Source: Labilithrix sp. (GTDB taxonomy: Bacteria; Myxococcota; Polyangia; Polyangiales; Polyangiaceae). Taken from it: 42,651 nucleotides of DNA. Below the pieces are notes generated by a model, which saw only the letters and a program-made list of their open reading frames with translations, had not been told where the DNA came from and searched no databases. Both the position numbers and the translations under genes were made by a program. The stretch spans positions 1 through 42,651 of the forward strand of contig JAQBQL010000191.1 of assembly GCA_028287035.1 (NCBI GenBank). Reading direction: 5' to 3'. Below, piece by piece: positions 22,526 to 30,601 of the stretch (position 1 is the stretch's first letter; each line of letters begins with the position of its first letter).

Positions 22526-23811
22526 GGGCGCGGACCTTCGAGGCCGGCGGCGCGCACGATCTCGTTCTGGATGCGCTTGGCCTGACGCGAGCCGTCGAAG
22601 TCGCGCTCGACGCGGGCGCGCCCGGCCTTTCCCTGGCGCACGCGGAGCTCGGGATCACGCAGGTACCGCAGCATCTGGGCGGCGAGCCCGTCGACGTCGG
22701 GCGGCACCCCGCGGACGAGGCTCCCGGTCGTTCCGTCCTTCAGCATCTCGGCGACCCCGCCCACGTCGAACGCGATGACGGGCTTGCCGAGCGCCATGCC
22801 TTCGATGACCGCGCGCGGAAGCGGGTCCGGGTACACGCTCGGCACGATCGCGACGTCGAAGTCCGCGACGTACGGCTTCACGTCGTTCTGGAACCCGAGG
22901 AACGAGAAGCGGCTCGTGATCCCGAGCTCGCTGGCGAGCGCGCGGCACTCGGCCAGGTGGTCGGGCCGGATGTCCTCGGGCGTGTCGCCGAGGACCGCGA
23001 AGTGCACGCGCGCGCGCTCGGCGTCGGTCATCTGGTCGAGCGCCTTCTTCGCGGCGCGCACCATCTCGATGTACCCCTTGCGCGGGAGGATGCGCCCCTG
23101 GCTCCCGAACACCACCGTGTCGGCGGAGAGGCCGAGCTCCTGGCGCAGACGAGGCGTGACGCCCTGCATGTCGAACTCGGCGGTATCGAGCGCGTTGTGG
23201 ATGACCCGCACCTTCTCCGGGCAATGCGGGAAGAGCGCAGCCGAGGCCTTCGACACGCAGATGATGCGCTTCACCCCGGGCGACGCGGCCAGCCGATCGT
23301 GGACTCCATGGATCGCCTTGCCGGGGAGCGAGGTGTAGCGGACGTGCCAGATCGCGGGCACGCCGGAGAGCCGCGCCAGGGCGCCGCCCGCGAAGTCGGC
23401 GTTCGTTCCGTTGCAGTACACGAGGTCGAACATGCCGCGCTTGATGACGCTGGTGAGGCGCGCCATCGCCATCGTCGCGCGCACCACGTTGCCGACGGCG
23501 CGGACGCCCTTCACGGGCAACGACGCGTCGAAGTCGTCGCGCATCATCGGCCGGTTCCACGGCTCGATCGGGTTCTCGACGAGGTCGTTCTCGAACAGCA
23601 GATCCTCGGTGACGCCGCGCGACGCGTAGAGCTCGCTGATCACGCCCTCGCGGGGCAGCACGACCGCGCGATGGACCACCGCCGGATCGAGGAAGCGGAG
23701 GATGTAGAAGAGGCTGCGTCCCGGGCCGCCGTTGCGGGCCGTGTCGTTGATGAACAGGACGCGGACCTTGCGGCGGGCAGAAACGATCTCGTCGGGGGCC
23801 TCACCGTCCAT
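22522..23811 (-). CDS. GT4-family glycosyltransferase
   Basis: Retaining sugar transferase of GT-B fold using a nucleotide-sugar donor, probably at the cytoplasmic face of the inner membrane. The 429-residue protein has the N-terminal Gly loop NDTARNGGPGRSLFYILRFL (20-39), the donor-site stretch VVFGSQGRILPRKGYIEMV, and the terminal signature YPDPLPRAVIEGMALGKPVIA. There the first Glu of the EX7E motif is Asp, a common GT4 variant. No membrane segment. The ATG at 23811 gives a short charged lead-in before VRVLFINDTARNGG. It lies 57 nt downstream of the LtaS-like gene and overlaps the MMPL gene by 4 nt. This suggests it acts on the same molecule that the transporter handles. Confidence 0.9.
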   Translation of the reverse strand: MDGEAPDEIVSARRKVRVLFINDTARNGGPGRSLFYILRFLDPAVVHRAVVLPREGVISELYASRGVTEDLLFENDLVENPIEPWNRPMMRDDFDASLPVKGVRAVGNVVRATMAMARLTSVIKRGMFDLVYCNGTNADFAGGALARLSGVPAIWHVRYTSLPGKAIHGVHDRLAASPGVKRIICVSKASAALFPHCPEKVRVIHNALDTAEFDMQGVTPRLRQELGLSADTVVFGSQGRILPRKGYIEMVRAAKKALDQMTDAERARVHFAVLGDTPEDIRPDHLAECRALASELGITSRFSFLGFQNDVKPYVADFDVAIVPSVYPDPLPRAVIEGMALGKPVIAFDVGGVAEMLKDGTTGSLVRGVPPDVDGLAAQMLRYLRDPELRVRQGKAGRARVERDFDGSRQAKRIQNEIVRAAGLEGPRP

Positions 23812-23868
23812 GGCGCCGTCACGTACACCAGGCGGCGGCCCACGGCAAAGGCGGATCAGCCCGCGGCC

Positions 23869-25746
23869 TCAGCGGTGCGGCGGCGGCCACACGCGGTCGC
23901 CACGCAGCACGCCTTCGCTCGCGCGGATCCGGGTGAACGTCTCGCGCAGGGCGGTCACCTCCGCCGCACGGGCCGGCTCTGCGGCGAGGTCGTGCTCCTC
24001 TTCGGGATCGGCCGCGAGGTCGTAGAGGTGCTCCTGCTCGGCCGACTCCTGGCGTACGAGCTTGAGGGGCCAGCGGATCGCCGCGAGGTGCACGCCGTCG
24101 TAGGGCTGCACGCAGGGCACCGGCGGCGGGCTGCCCCCGCGAGCCACGAGTGACGTGCCGACGAAATGCGTGGCCGTCCGGATCTGCAGGAGGTCGAGCA
24201 GCGTGGGGGCGATGTCGATCTGCGAGGCCGCGCGCGAGCTCACCACCTCGGGCGCCACGTGCCCGGGCCAGCGCAGCGCGAATGCCGACCGGAACGCCTC
24301 GTCGAACGAGCCGAGCCCGTTGAAGTGGATGCCGTGCTCGTCGGCCGGAAAGCTGTGATCGCTGACGAGCACCACGATGGCGTCCCGGAACGCGGGACGC
24401 CGCTCGAGCTCCTCGTAGAAGGTGCGTAGCCAGCCGTCGGAGCGGCGCAGGGACGCCACGTAGTTGCGCTGGTACTTCGTCGGGTACCCGGGGTCGGGCA
24501 CGTGGCCGGGGAACTTGTCGAACGGGTAGTGGTTCGAGGCGTTCGCGAGGACCGCGAGCTGCGGAACGCCGGGCGCGCTCGCCACCTTGGCGTCGAGGCG
24601 GTCGAAGAAGCGGCGGTAGAAGACGTCGTCCTGGACGCCGACGCCCCACAGCGCCGGCTCGGGATGCTCGGCGCGCGGCGGGGCGAAGCCGACGTCGTCG
24701 AAGCCGGCCCGCGAGAGCCAGACGTTCGCGCCGTCGAAGAACGGCTCGTCGGTCGCGGAGGTGAAGGACGTCGCGTACCCGTGCTCCTTCAAGACCTCGG
24801 GCAGGCAGTGGAGACGCGTCCCGGGAAGGTCGGTGAGCTCCTTGCCGTGGATGAGCGGGAGGAGCGAGCAGAGGGTCGTGAAGTGGCCGCGGCTGCTCTG
24901 CACCGAGTTGCCGTAGAAGTGCTCGAACGTGAGCCCCTCGCGCCGCCTTGCGTCGAACACCGGGGTGATGGGGATGCCATCGGGCCGGGTGGTCCCCGTG
25001 TAGCGGCCGCTCCACGACTCCAGGAAGAGCAGGATGACATGGGGTCGGGGCGCCGCGCTGCCCGCGAGGGCGCGTCCCTCGCTGCTCGGGACGCTCTCGT
25101 GCACGAACGGGTAGCTCGCGTCACCCAGCGCGGCCGAGGCGGCCCGCGCCTCGACGTGGAAGCGGAGCGCCGAGGTGGCGAACCCGGTGAGCGATTCGTG
25201 GGTGCTGATCCGGAGGAGCGGCACGCCCGCGAGGAGCACCAGCGCGCCGGCGACGACCAGGTGGCGGAGCGCCCGCGGCGCCGCGAACGGCTGCGCCGGC
25301 CAGCGCGCGATGGCGAGGAGCCCGAGGCCGAGCGGCGCGAGCAACATCGCCGGCACCTCCCACGGACGCACGTTGGCGGCGACGATCCGCCGACCGAGCG
25401 GCGTGAGCAGCTCCTTCGCGTTCTCGTGGGCGAAGCCGTAGTCGAACGATCCCGCCGTCTCGTAGCGGGCGAAGTTCACGAGGACGAAGAGCGTGTAGAC
25501 GATGGCCGTGAGGCGGAATCGCCAGCGCGCGTCGCGCACCCCGGCATGGATCCCGCCGAAGAGCGCGAGCAGCTCGAGGTACGTGAGAACTACACGGATC
25601 TCCTCGTGCGACCGCGCGCGGTCGTATCCGTCACTCGCGTAGAGGGCGAGGAGGAAGAACGTCTGCGCGGCCGCGGCCACCCAGAAGCTCGTGGGAACGG
25701 CGCGCCGTGCTCGCCCTGGCCAGCTCCCCATGCCCCTCATCCCCAT
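23869..25746 (-). CDS. LtaS-like phosphoglycerol transferase / sulfatase-fold membrane enzyme
   Basis: Membrane enzyme of the lipoteichoic-acid-synthase/OpgB-like branch of the alkaline phosphatase superfamily. About five N-terminal transmembrane helices (e.g. FWVAAAAQTFFLLALYA, YLELLALFGGIHAGV, LVVAGALVLLAGVPLL) are followed by an extracytoplasmic catalytic domain, the LtaS architecture. Metal-site elements seen are LLFLESWSGRY (Glu), the nucleophile loop GNSVQSSRGHFTTLCSLLP and VLVSDHSFPADEHG (Asp/His). Ser occurs where family members use Thr, which should still be active. The family moves phosphoglycerol or phosphoethanolamine onto glycans or lipids. The start is uncertain: ATGs at 25782, 25746, 25740 and one a few codons further on are in frame. 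I chose 25746 because the first overlaps the start of the divergent methyltransferase. First gene of a probable three-gene unit with the GT4 and MMPL genes. Confidence 0.82.
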   Translation of the reverse strand: MGMRGMGSWPGRARRAVPTSFWVAAAAQTFFLLALYASDGYDRARSHEEIRVVLTYLELLALFGGIHAGVRDARWRFRLTAIVYTLFVLVNFARYETAGSFDYGFAHENAKELLTPLGRRIVAANVRPWEVPAMLLAPLGLGLLAIARWPAQPFAAPRALRHLVVAGALVLLAGVPLLRISTHESLTGFATSALRFHVEARAASAALGDASYPFVHESVPSSEGRALAGSAAPRPHVILLFLESWSGRYTGTTRPDGIPITPVFDARRREGLTFEHFYGNSVQSSRGHFTTLCSLLPLIHGKELTDLPGTRLHCLPEVLKEHGYATSFTSATDEPFFDGANVWLSRAGFDDVGFAPPRAEHPEPALWGVGVQDDVFYRRFFDRLDAKVASAPGVPQLAVLANASNHYPFDKFPGHVPDPGYPTKYQRNYVASLRRSDGWLRTFYEELERRPAFRDAIVVLVSDHSFPADEHGIHFNGLGSFDEAFRSAFALRWPGHVAPEVVSSRAASQIDIAPTLLDLLQIRTATHFVGTSLVARGGSPPPVPCVQPYDGVHLAAIRWPLKLVRQESAEQEHLYDLAADPEEEHDLAAEPARAAEVTALRETFTRIRASEGVLRGDRVWPPPHR

Positions 25747-25780
25747 CGGCGATGGTGTTTCATAGGATGTCAGCTCGGGC

Positions 25781-26434
25781 ATGGCAAACGCGCGAGCGAC
25801 GAAGGACGCCGAATTGCGGCGTGGCCCGAACCCGCATACGACATGGCACGTGAATCCGCTCGCCTGGGTACGCGCCGAGATCCTGCACTTTGCATGGCAG
25901 AAGGGCATGTACGTGCCGCCGGACCGCCGCGTCCTCCAGCGCGACATCCTCGGAGCGCTGGCCCGGGATCCCGCCGTGGAGAGCGTGCTCTTCGTCGGAG
26001 TCCAGTGGTACACGGCGCGGTACCCCGAGAGCTTCGCGGGCAAGACGTTCGCCACCATCGATCCCTCGCCCGCCGTCGCGCGTCACGGAGGAAGCCCGCA
26101 CGCCGTGGGTCAGGTCCAGGACCTCGCGCAGCACTTCCCTGGCCAGATGTTCGACGCCATCGTGATGAGCGGCGTCATCGGCTTCGGGCTGGACGATCCG
26201 GACCAGGTGGACCGCGCCCTCGCGGCGTGCGCCGGCGCGCTCCGTCCCGGCGGCCTCCTCGTCCTCGGCATCAACGAGCGGAAGCCGACGCACGTGGATC
26301 CCCGGTCCAGGCCGGCGGCGGAGGCCTTCGAGGACGCTTCGTTCGGGTCCCTCGGCGCCCGGATCGACGTGGCGCTCCCCTTCCGCGAGAAGCGTCACAC
26401 GTTCGTGTTCTGGCGGAAGAAGAAGGGCGCGTGA
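25781..26434 (+). CDS. class I SAM-dependent methyltransferase-like protein
   Basis: 217-residue Rossmann-type protein. The pattern fits a class I methyltransferase: a beta-strand/loop SVLFVGVQWYT (about 67-77) as degenerate motif I, KTFATIDPSPAVA with the acidic residue after strand 2, GQMFDAIVMSGVIGFGLDD as motif post-I/II, and LRPGGLLVLGINE as motif III. The glycine-rich SAM loop is not a clean GxGxG, so binding of SAM is inferred rather than seen. The start at 25781 is one nt away from an alternative start of the divergent LtaS-like gene, so the two promoters must overlap or lie inside each other's coding region. It ends 4 nt before the stop of the convergent membrane-protein gene. The substrate is unknown; the context suggests an envelope glycan. 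Confidence 0.65.
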   Translation: MANARATKDAELRRGPNPHTTWHVNPLAWVRAEILHFAWQKGMYVPPDRRVLQRDILGALARDPAVESVLFVGVQWYTARYPESFAGKTFATIDPSPAVARHGGSPHAVGQVQDLAQHFPGQMFDAIVMSGVIGFGLDDPDQVDRALAACAGALRPGGLLVLGINERKPTHVDPRSRPAAEAFEDASFGSLGARIDVALPFREKRHTFVFWRKKKGA

Positions 26435-26438
26435 GCGC

Positions 26439-28145
26439 CTAGCGCGCGGCCGACGCCGCGGCGCGCCTGAAGAGCCACCAGCCGCCGACGTGCTCGGCGA
26501 GCACGAGGCCCTCCGGCGTGTAGGGCTGCGCGGAGCTCGGGCGCGTGCGCATGAGCACGAACTCCCAGTCCTCGAGGTGGTAGGCGGGCCAATCGATCAC
26601 CTTGAGATCGCTCTCGCTGTACGTCTCGGGAAGGCGGAGCGACGGGTTCTGCGGCGTCGGGTAGAGCGCCGAGCCCTGGTGGAACCACACGTCGCTCACC
26701 ACCACCGGCCGGTCGGCGAGCACCAGCTTGTCGTAATGGATGAACGGGTGGCCCGTGAAGATCCGGCTGTTCGGCTCGACCGGGAGGTTGAGGAGCGTGG
26801 CGCCCGAGGGAACGCGGTCGAGGACCTCGCGGTAGCCGCGCGCCTCCTCCTGGAAGAAGTACGACGCGACGAGGGCGACCGTCGCGAGCGCCGCGGCGGA
26901 TGCCGGGATGCCGAGCTCCGCGATGCGCCGGAGCTGCCGCGGCAGCGCCGCGGGCTGGACGCCGAGGAGGGCGAGCATCAGCACGATGGGGAGGAGCCGC
27001 CCGTCGACGAACCCGAACCAGCCGATGGCGTGCGGGAGCACGAGGAAGAGAACGAAGAGCGCGCTCGCCGCGGCGTACAGGGCCCGCGCGTGCCGCTCGG
27101 CGGCGGGGATGGTGCCGAGGTCGACCCGCCCCGCGGTCCGCAGCGACGCGGCGCGCGTGGTCTGCCGGAGCGCGCGCACCGTGTAGAACGTCGAGGTCCC
27201 GGCGAGCGCCCACAAGCAGAGCCCGATGAGCGTGTCGACGCCGCTGCGGGTCATCAGCGTGGGCGTGATGAGGAGACCGAGCTTCGCGTACGGGCCCTGG
27301 AACACCGGAACCAGCGGCGGGATGACCGGTACCGAGCCGGCGGGCGTCGTCGCTCCGCGCTCGAGCCAGGCCACGTAGGCGGCGAGCGCGAGGGCCGGCA
27401 CGAGCGCCCGCAGGCGCCACAGGCGCGACGGACGCCAGCCGAAGCAGATCGCCGACAGGCCGGCGCACAGGAGGAAGAGGACGAACGCGTGACCGTGCGC
27501 GACGAAGATGAGCGGCGCGAAGGCGGCCATCACGAGCTCGCGGCGACCGAGGTCGGCGGCGCGCTCGTCGGCGGCGATCATGAGCTCGAGCCACATCGTG
27601 AAGCCGAGCATCATCACCGCCACGCCGAGCAGGTAGCTCGCGAACCCCATCAGGGTCATGAACCCGAACGAGAGCGTGAGCCCGAGGAACCCGTAGAGCG
27701 GGGTCCGGTCGTGCATGAGGCGCCGGCGCGCGAACAGCATCACCGCAGGGGTCGCGACGATCGGCAGCGTGGCGAGCGCGCGCACCGCGCCGACCGGACC
27801 GATGACGCGCACGAACGCCTCGCCCAGGAACCGGAACACCGAGTACGGGCCGATGTGCGGGGCGAGCACGAAGAACCGCGACTCGAACCCCGTCGTCCCG
27901 AAGCGGTGGCGCATCGCGATGAGCCCCGCGTGCGCCGGCAGATCCTGGAACGGGAGGGCCTCGAAGACCCAGAAGACGAGGACCGCGAGGAGGCCGACCA
28001 CACCGAGGCCGATCCACGCCGCGGCGGCAGCGCGGGAATCGGGAGCCGAAACCGGAGCAGCAGCGGTCCGGCCCGCGACGCCCGAGACGCCTGGGGTGCC
28101 CGCAGCCTCGTCCGCGTCGGAGGGGTCGGTCACATGCGTCGTCAT
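26439..28145 (-). CDS. polytopic membrane protein, GT-C-like
   Basis: 568 residues with about ten to twelve transmembrane helices. After a ~40-residue hydrophilic start comes WIGLGVVGLLAVLVFWVFEA and then a first periplasmic loop beginning LPFQDLPAHAGLIAMRHRF. The acidic residue in a loop after helix 1 is where GT-C polyprenyl-phosphate-sugar transferases place a catalytic Asp. The C-terminal ~140 residues are soluble. No confident family name can be given from sequence alone. GT-C glycosyltransferase or a related membrane scaffold is the best guess, helped by the neighbouring glycan genes. Start ATG at 28145. Divergent from the deacetylase gene and convergent with the methyltransferase gene (4-nt gap). 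Confidence 0.6.
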   Translation of the reverse strand: MTTHVTDPSDADEAAGTPGVSGVAGRTAAAPVSAPDSRAAAAAWIGLGVVGLLAVLVFWVFEALPFQDLPAHAGLIAMRHRFGTTGFESRFFVLAPHIGPYSVFRFLGEAFVRVIGPVGAVRALATLPIVATPAVMLFARRRLMHDRTPLYGFLGLTLSFGFMTLMGFASYLLGVAVMMLGFTMWLELMIAADERAADLGRRELVMAAFAPLIFVAHGHAFVLFLLCAGLSAICFGWRPSRLWRLRALVPALALAAYVAWLERGATTPAGSVPVIPPLVPVFQGPYAKLGLLITPTLMTRSGVDTLIGLCLWALAGTSTFYTVRALRQTTRAASLRTAGRVDLGTIPAAERHARALYAAASALFVLFLVLPHAIGWFGFVDGRLLPIVLMLALLGVQPAALPRQLRRIAELGIPASAAALATVALVASYFFQEEARGYREVLDRVPSGATLLNLPVEPNSRIFTGHPFIHYDKLVLADRPVVVSDVWFHQGSALYPTPQNPSLRLPETYSESDLKVIDWPAYHLEDWEFVLMRTRPSSAQPYTPEGLVLAEHVGGWWLFRRAAASAAR

Positions 28146-28304
28146 CGAGGGCGCCCGGTGCCCTCCCTTATGGCGCTTTCTCGCGGCCGACGCCAGTGTG
28201 CGGCTCGTTCACAGCGGCCGGATCCGGCGCAATTTCCGCGGCTGCGGCCGGAGCGGCGGCACGCGTTTGCATGAGAACCGGCGTTCGCGGTAGGAAGTGA
28301 CGCG
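28146..28304. other. divergent intergenic region
   Basis: The 159-nt gap holds the start signals of the minus-strand membrane protein and the plus-strand deacetylase unit. AGGAAG (28292-28297) is a good Shine-Dalgarno 7 nt before the ATG at 28305. I see no convincing -35/-10 pair and no stable hairpin. Confidence 0.5.
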
Positions 28305-29237
28305 ATGAGCCGCGCGTACCTCTGCGTGTCCATCGACACCGAATGCGACAAGGGCAAGGGGTGGCGGGTCCGCCGCCCCCTCGCCTACGAGGGCATCTCG
28401 GACGGCGTCGAGCAGCGCCTGCATCCGCTCTTCGTTCGGTACGGCGCGAAGCCGACCTACCTGCTCTCGCCGGAGGTGATGCGGGACGAGGCGAGCGTCG
28501 AGACGTTCCGACGCATCGCGGCAGGCAGCGAGCTCGGGACGCACCTCCACGGGGAGCTCGCCGAGCCGGACGCGCGCGAGCCCGACGTGACCTCCGAGTT
28601 CCAGCGCGACTACCCCCCGGCGCTCGAGCGGCAGAAGCTCACGTACCTGACCGACCTCTTCATCCGCGCCTTCAATCACCAGCCGCAATCCTTCCGCGCC
28701 GGCCGGTTCGGCATCGGCCCGGCGACGATCGGGATCCTCGAGTCGCTCGGCTACGCCGTCGAGTCGAGCGTCACGCCGCACATGGACTGGACGAGCGCCG
28801 GCGCGCCGGGCCTCACGTTCAAGAACGCGCCGTCGCAGCCGTACCGGCCCGATCCCGCCTCGCCTGGCGAGGTCGGCACCTCCTCGCTGCTCGAGGTGCC
28901 GGTCACGATCCGTCGCCGGTTCGTCAATGCCCTGCCCGGCATCGGGGCGCACGTCGAGCCGCGCTGGCTCCGCCCGACGCGCGGCACGGAGCGAGGTCTC
29001 GTGCGCGTCGCCGAGGACGAGATCGCCGCCGCCCGCCGCGCATCTCCGGACCGGCCCGTCATCCTCAACGCGATGTTCCACAACGTGGAGGTCGTCCCGC
29101 ACCTCAGCCCGTACGCCGCGAACGAGGAGCAAGCGCGCGGCATCCTCGATCGCCTGCGCGCGCTCCTCTCGTTCGCGCATCGCGAGGGGATCGCGGTGGT
29201 CGGCCTCGGGGACGTGCCGGGGATCCTCGCCGCGTGA
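28305..29237 (+). CDS. polysaccharide deacetylase-like (NodB-fold) protein
   Basis: Probable carbohydrate esterase 4-type deacetylase, 310 residues, no signal peptide. Motif 1 is seen as VSIDTECDKG with D11 and D15. The metal-binding histidines fit ELGTHLHGE (H80 and H82). The arginine motif is SFRAGRFGIGP, and LEVPVTIRR and ILNAMFHNVEV (a late His) complete the barrel. These positions match the WalW/NodB-like subgroup rather than classical secreted chitin deacetylases. Likely reaction: removal of N-acetyl groups from a lipid-linked or nascent glycan in the cytoplasm or at the membrane. Its stop overlaps the start of the flippase gene by 4 nt (GTGA), so this is the first gene of a three-gene unit. 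Confidence 0.8.
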   Translation: MSRAYLCVSIDTECDKGKGWRVRRPLAYEGISDGVEQRLHPLFVRYGAKPTYLLSPEVMRDEASVETFRRIAAGSELGTHLHGELAEPDAREPDVTSEFQRDYPPALERQKLTYLTDLFIRAFNHQPQSFRAGRFGIGPATIGILESLGYAVESSVTPHMDWTSAGAPGLTFKNAPSQPYRPDPASPGEVGTSSLLEVPVTIRRRFVNALPGIGAHVEPRWLRPTRGTERGLVRVAEDEIAAARRASPDRPVILNAMFHNVEVVPHLSPYAANEEQARGILDRLRALLSFAHREGIAVVGLGDVPGILAA

Positions 29238-30601
29238 CCGAGCCCTCTCCGGACGGGGCGCTGCCGCTCGCTCCGGAGCCCCAGAGGCGCTCGATCGCGC
29301 GCACCACCCTGCTGGTGCTGCCGGCGCTGCTCGTCTTCCGCGCCGGCGAATTGCTCCTCCCGCTGCTGCTCGCCTTCTGGTTCGGGCGGTCGTCGGCGAT
29401 GGACGTCTACGTCTTCGCCTGGGCGGTCTTCTCGTTCGCGGGCTCGATGGTCTTCAGCGCGTTCAAGGACTCGCCCCTCGTGCCGGTGCTCGCCGAGGAG
29501 CGACTCCGCCGTCCCGCCGCCGTGCCTCGCCTGCTCGGGACGGTGCTCGCGCACACCTGGGTGGTGGGCGGCGCGGTGGCGGTGCTGGTCGGGCTCTTCG
29601 CGCTCGGCTGGTTCCGCCTGCGCTACGCGGGCGCCGAGCTGCGGCTCGCGCTCTGGATGGTGCTCCCGTTCACGCTCTTCCTCGTCGTGACCGCGACGCG
29701 CACGTTCTTCGGCGCGCTCCTCTCGGTGGAGCGCCACTTCGTCGTCCAGACCGCCGCGAGCGGCGTCGGCATGGCGGTGAACATCGCGGTCCTCTGGTTC
29801 TTGCACGGGCGCTACGGGGTCGTGCTCGTGCCCGTGGCGGCGCTCGCCGGCGAGCTGGTCGTGGTGGCGATCCTCGCGTGGTTCGCGCTGGGCATCGTCG
29901 GGCTCCGGCTCGACCTGAACCTCGAGCGGCCGGCGGTGCTGAAGGACGTCGCGAAGCTCATCGCCCACGAGGTCGGCGGCGGCGCGGTCACGCGCGTCAA
30001 TCCCGTGGTCGACCAGCTCATGGCGGGCCTCTCCGGGATCGTCGGCGCCGGGACGATGCTGCGGTACTCGGGCGACGTCGCGATGGTGCCGACCTCGCTC
30101 CTCCAGGCGGCGCTCCTCTCGGTGCTGCTCTCGCATCTGTCGGACGATTTCGCGCGGCGGGATCTCGTGAAGTTCCGGCGAACGGTCATGAGCTCGCTCC
30201 TCGTCGTGTGCACGCTGCTCCTCGCCGCGTCCGTCGTCTTCTTCCTGCTGCGCGGGCCGATCATGCGCGGCGTCTTCCTCCACGGCGAGATGGATGCCGA
30301 CGGCGTCGACCGCATGATCCGGCTCATGCCCTACCATCTCGTGGGACTTGCTCCGTTCGGCGCGCTGCTCGTCCTCGCGCGCGCCCACGTCGCCCTGAAG
30401 AACAGCGGGATCATGGTGGGCATGGGGATCCTGAACGCGGGCTGCAACGCGGTCTTCAACCTGGTCCTCCTCCGGGTGATGGGGCTCGAGGGGATCGCCC
30501 TCGCCACGTCGTTCGTGCAGCTCGCCGTCGCCATCGTGTTCTGGTTCCAGCTCGAGGCGCGGCTCCGCGTGGTCCGCGATCTCCCGGCGGAGCCCGCATG
30601 A
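29234..30601 (+). CDS. MurJ/MviN-type lipid-linked oligosaccharide flippase
   Basis: Polytopic membrane protein of the MOP exporter superfamily, about 455 residues with roughly 12-14 helices. Recognisable stretches are LLPLLLAFWFGRSSAMDVYVFAW (first helix), GGGAVTRVNPVVDQLMAG in the middle, TSLLQAALLSVLLSHLSD and a late LARAHVALKNSGIMVGMGILNAGCN, all of the MurJ pattern. I take the GTG at 29234, overlapping the deacetylase stop, as the start; the frame is open further upstream only through the deacetylase gene. Being in a glycan operon rather than near mur genes suggests that it flips a lipid-linked glycan other than, or in addition to, lipid II. It overlaps the next GT4 gene by 4 nt (ATGA). 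Confidence 0.82.
   Translation: MTEPSPDGALPLAPEPQRRSIARTTLLVLPALLVFRAGELLLPLLLAFWFGRSSAMDVYVFAWAVFSFAGSMVFSAFKDSPLVPVLAEERLRRPAAVPRLLGTVLAHTWVVGGAVAVLVGLFALGWFRLRYAGAELRLALWMVLPFTLFLVVTATRTFFGALLSVERHFVVQTAASGVGMAVNIAVLWFLHGRYGVVLVPVAALAGELVVVAILAWFALGIVGLRLDLNLERPAVLKDVAKLIAHEVGGGAVTRVNPVVDQLMAGLSGIVGAGTMLRYSGDVAMVPTSLLQAALLSVLLSHLSDDFARRDLVKFRRTVMSSLLVVCTLLLAASVVFFLLRGPIMRGVFLHGEMDADGVDRMIRLMPYHLVGLAPFGALLVLARAHVALKNSGIMVGMGILNAGCNAVFNLVLLRVMGLEGIALATSFVQLAVAIVFWFQLEARLRVVRDLPAEPA

Noticed and set aside
19725..28187. 17-nt exact match TGGCGCTTTCTCGCGGC at 19725-19741 and 28171-28187, both non-coding
   Set aside because: At this GC content about one such match is expected by chance in a window of this size; the flanks do not match, so it is not called a repeat family.
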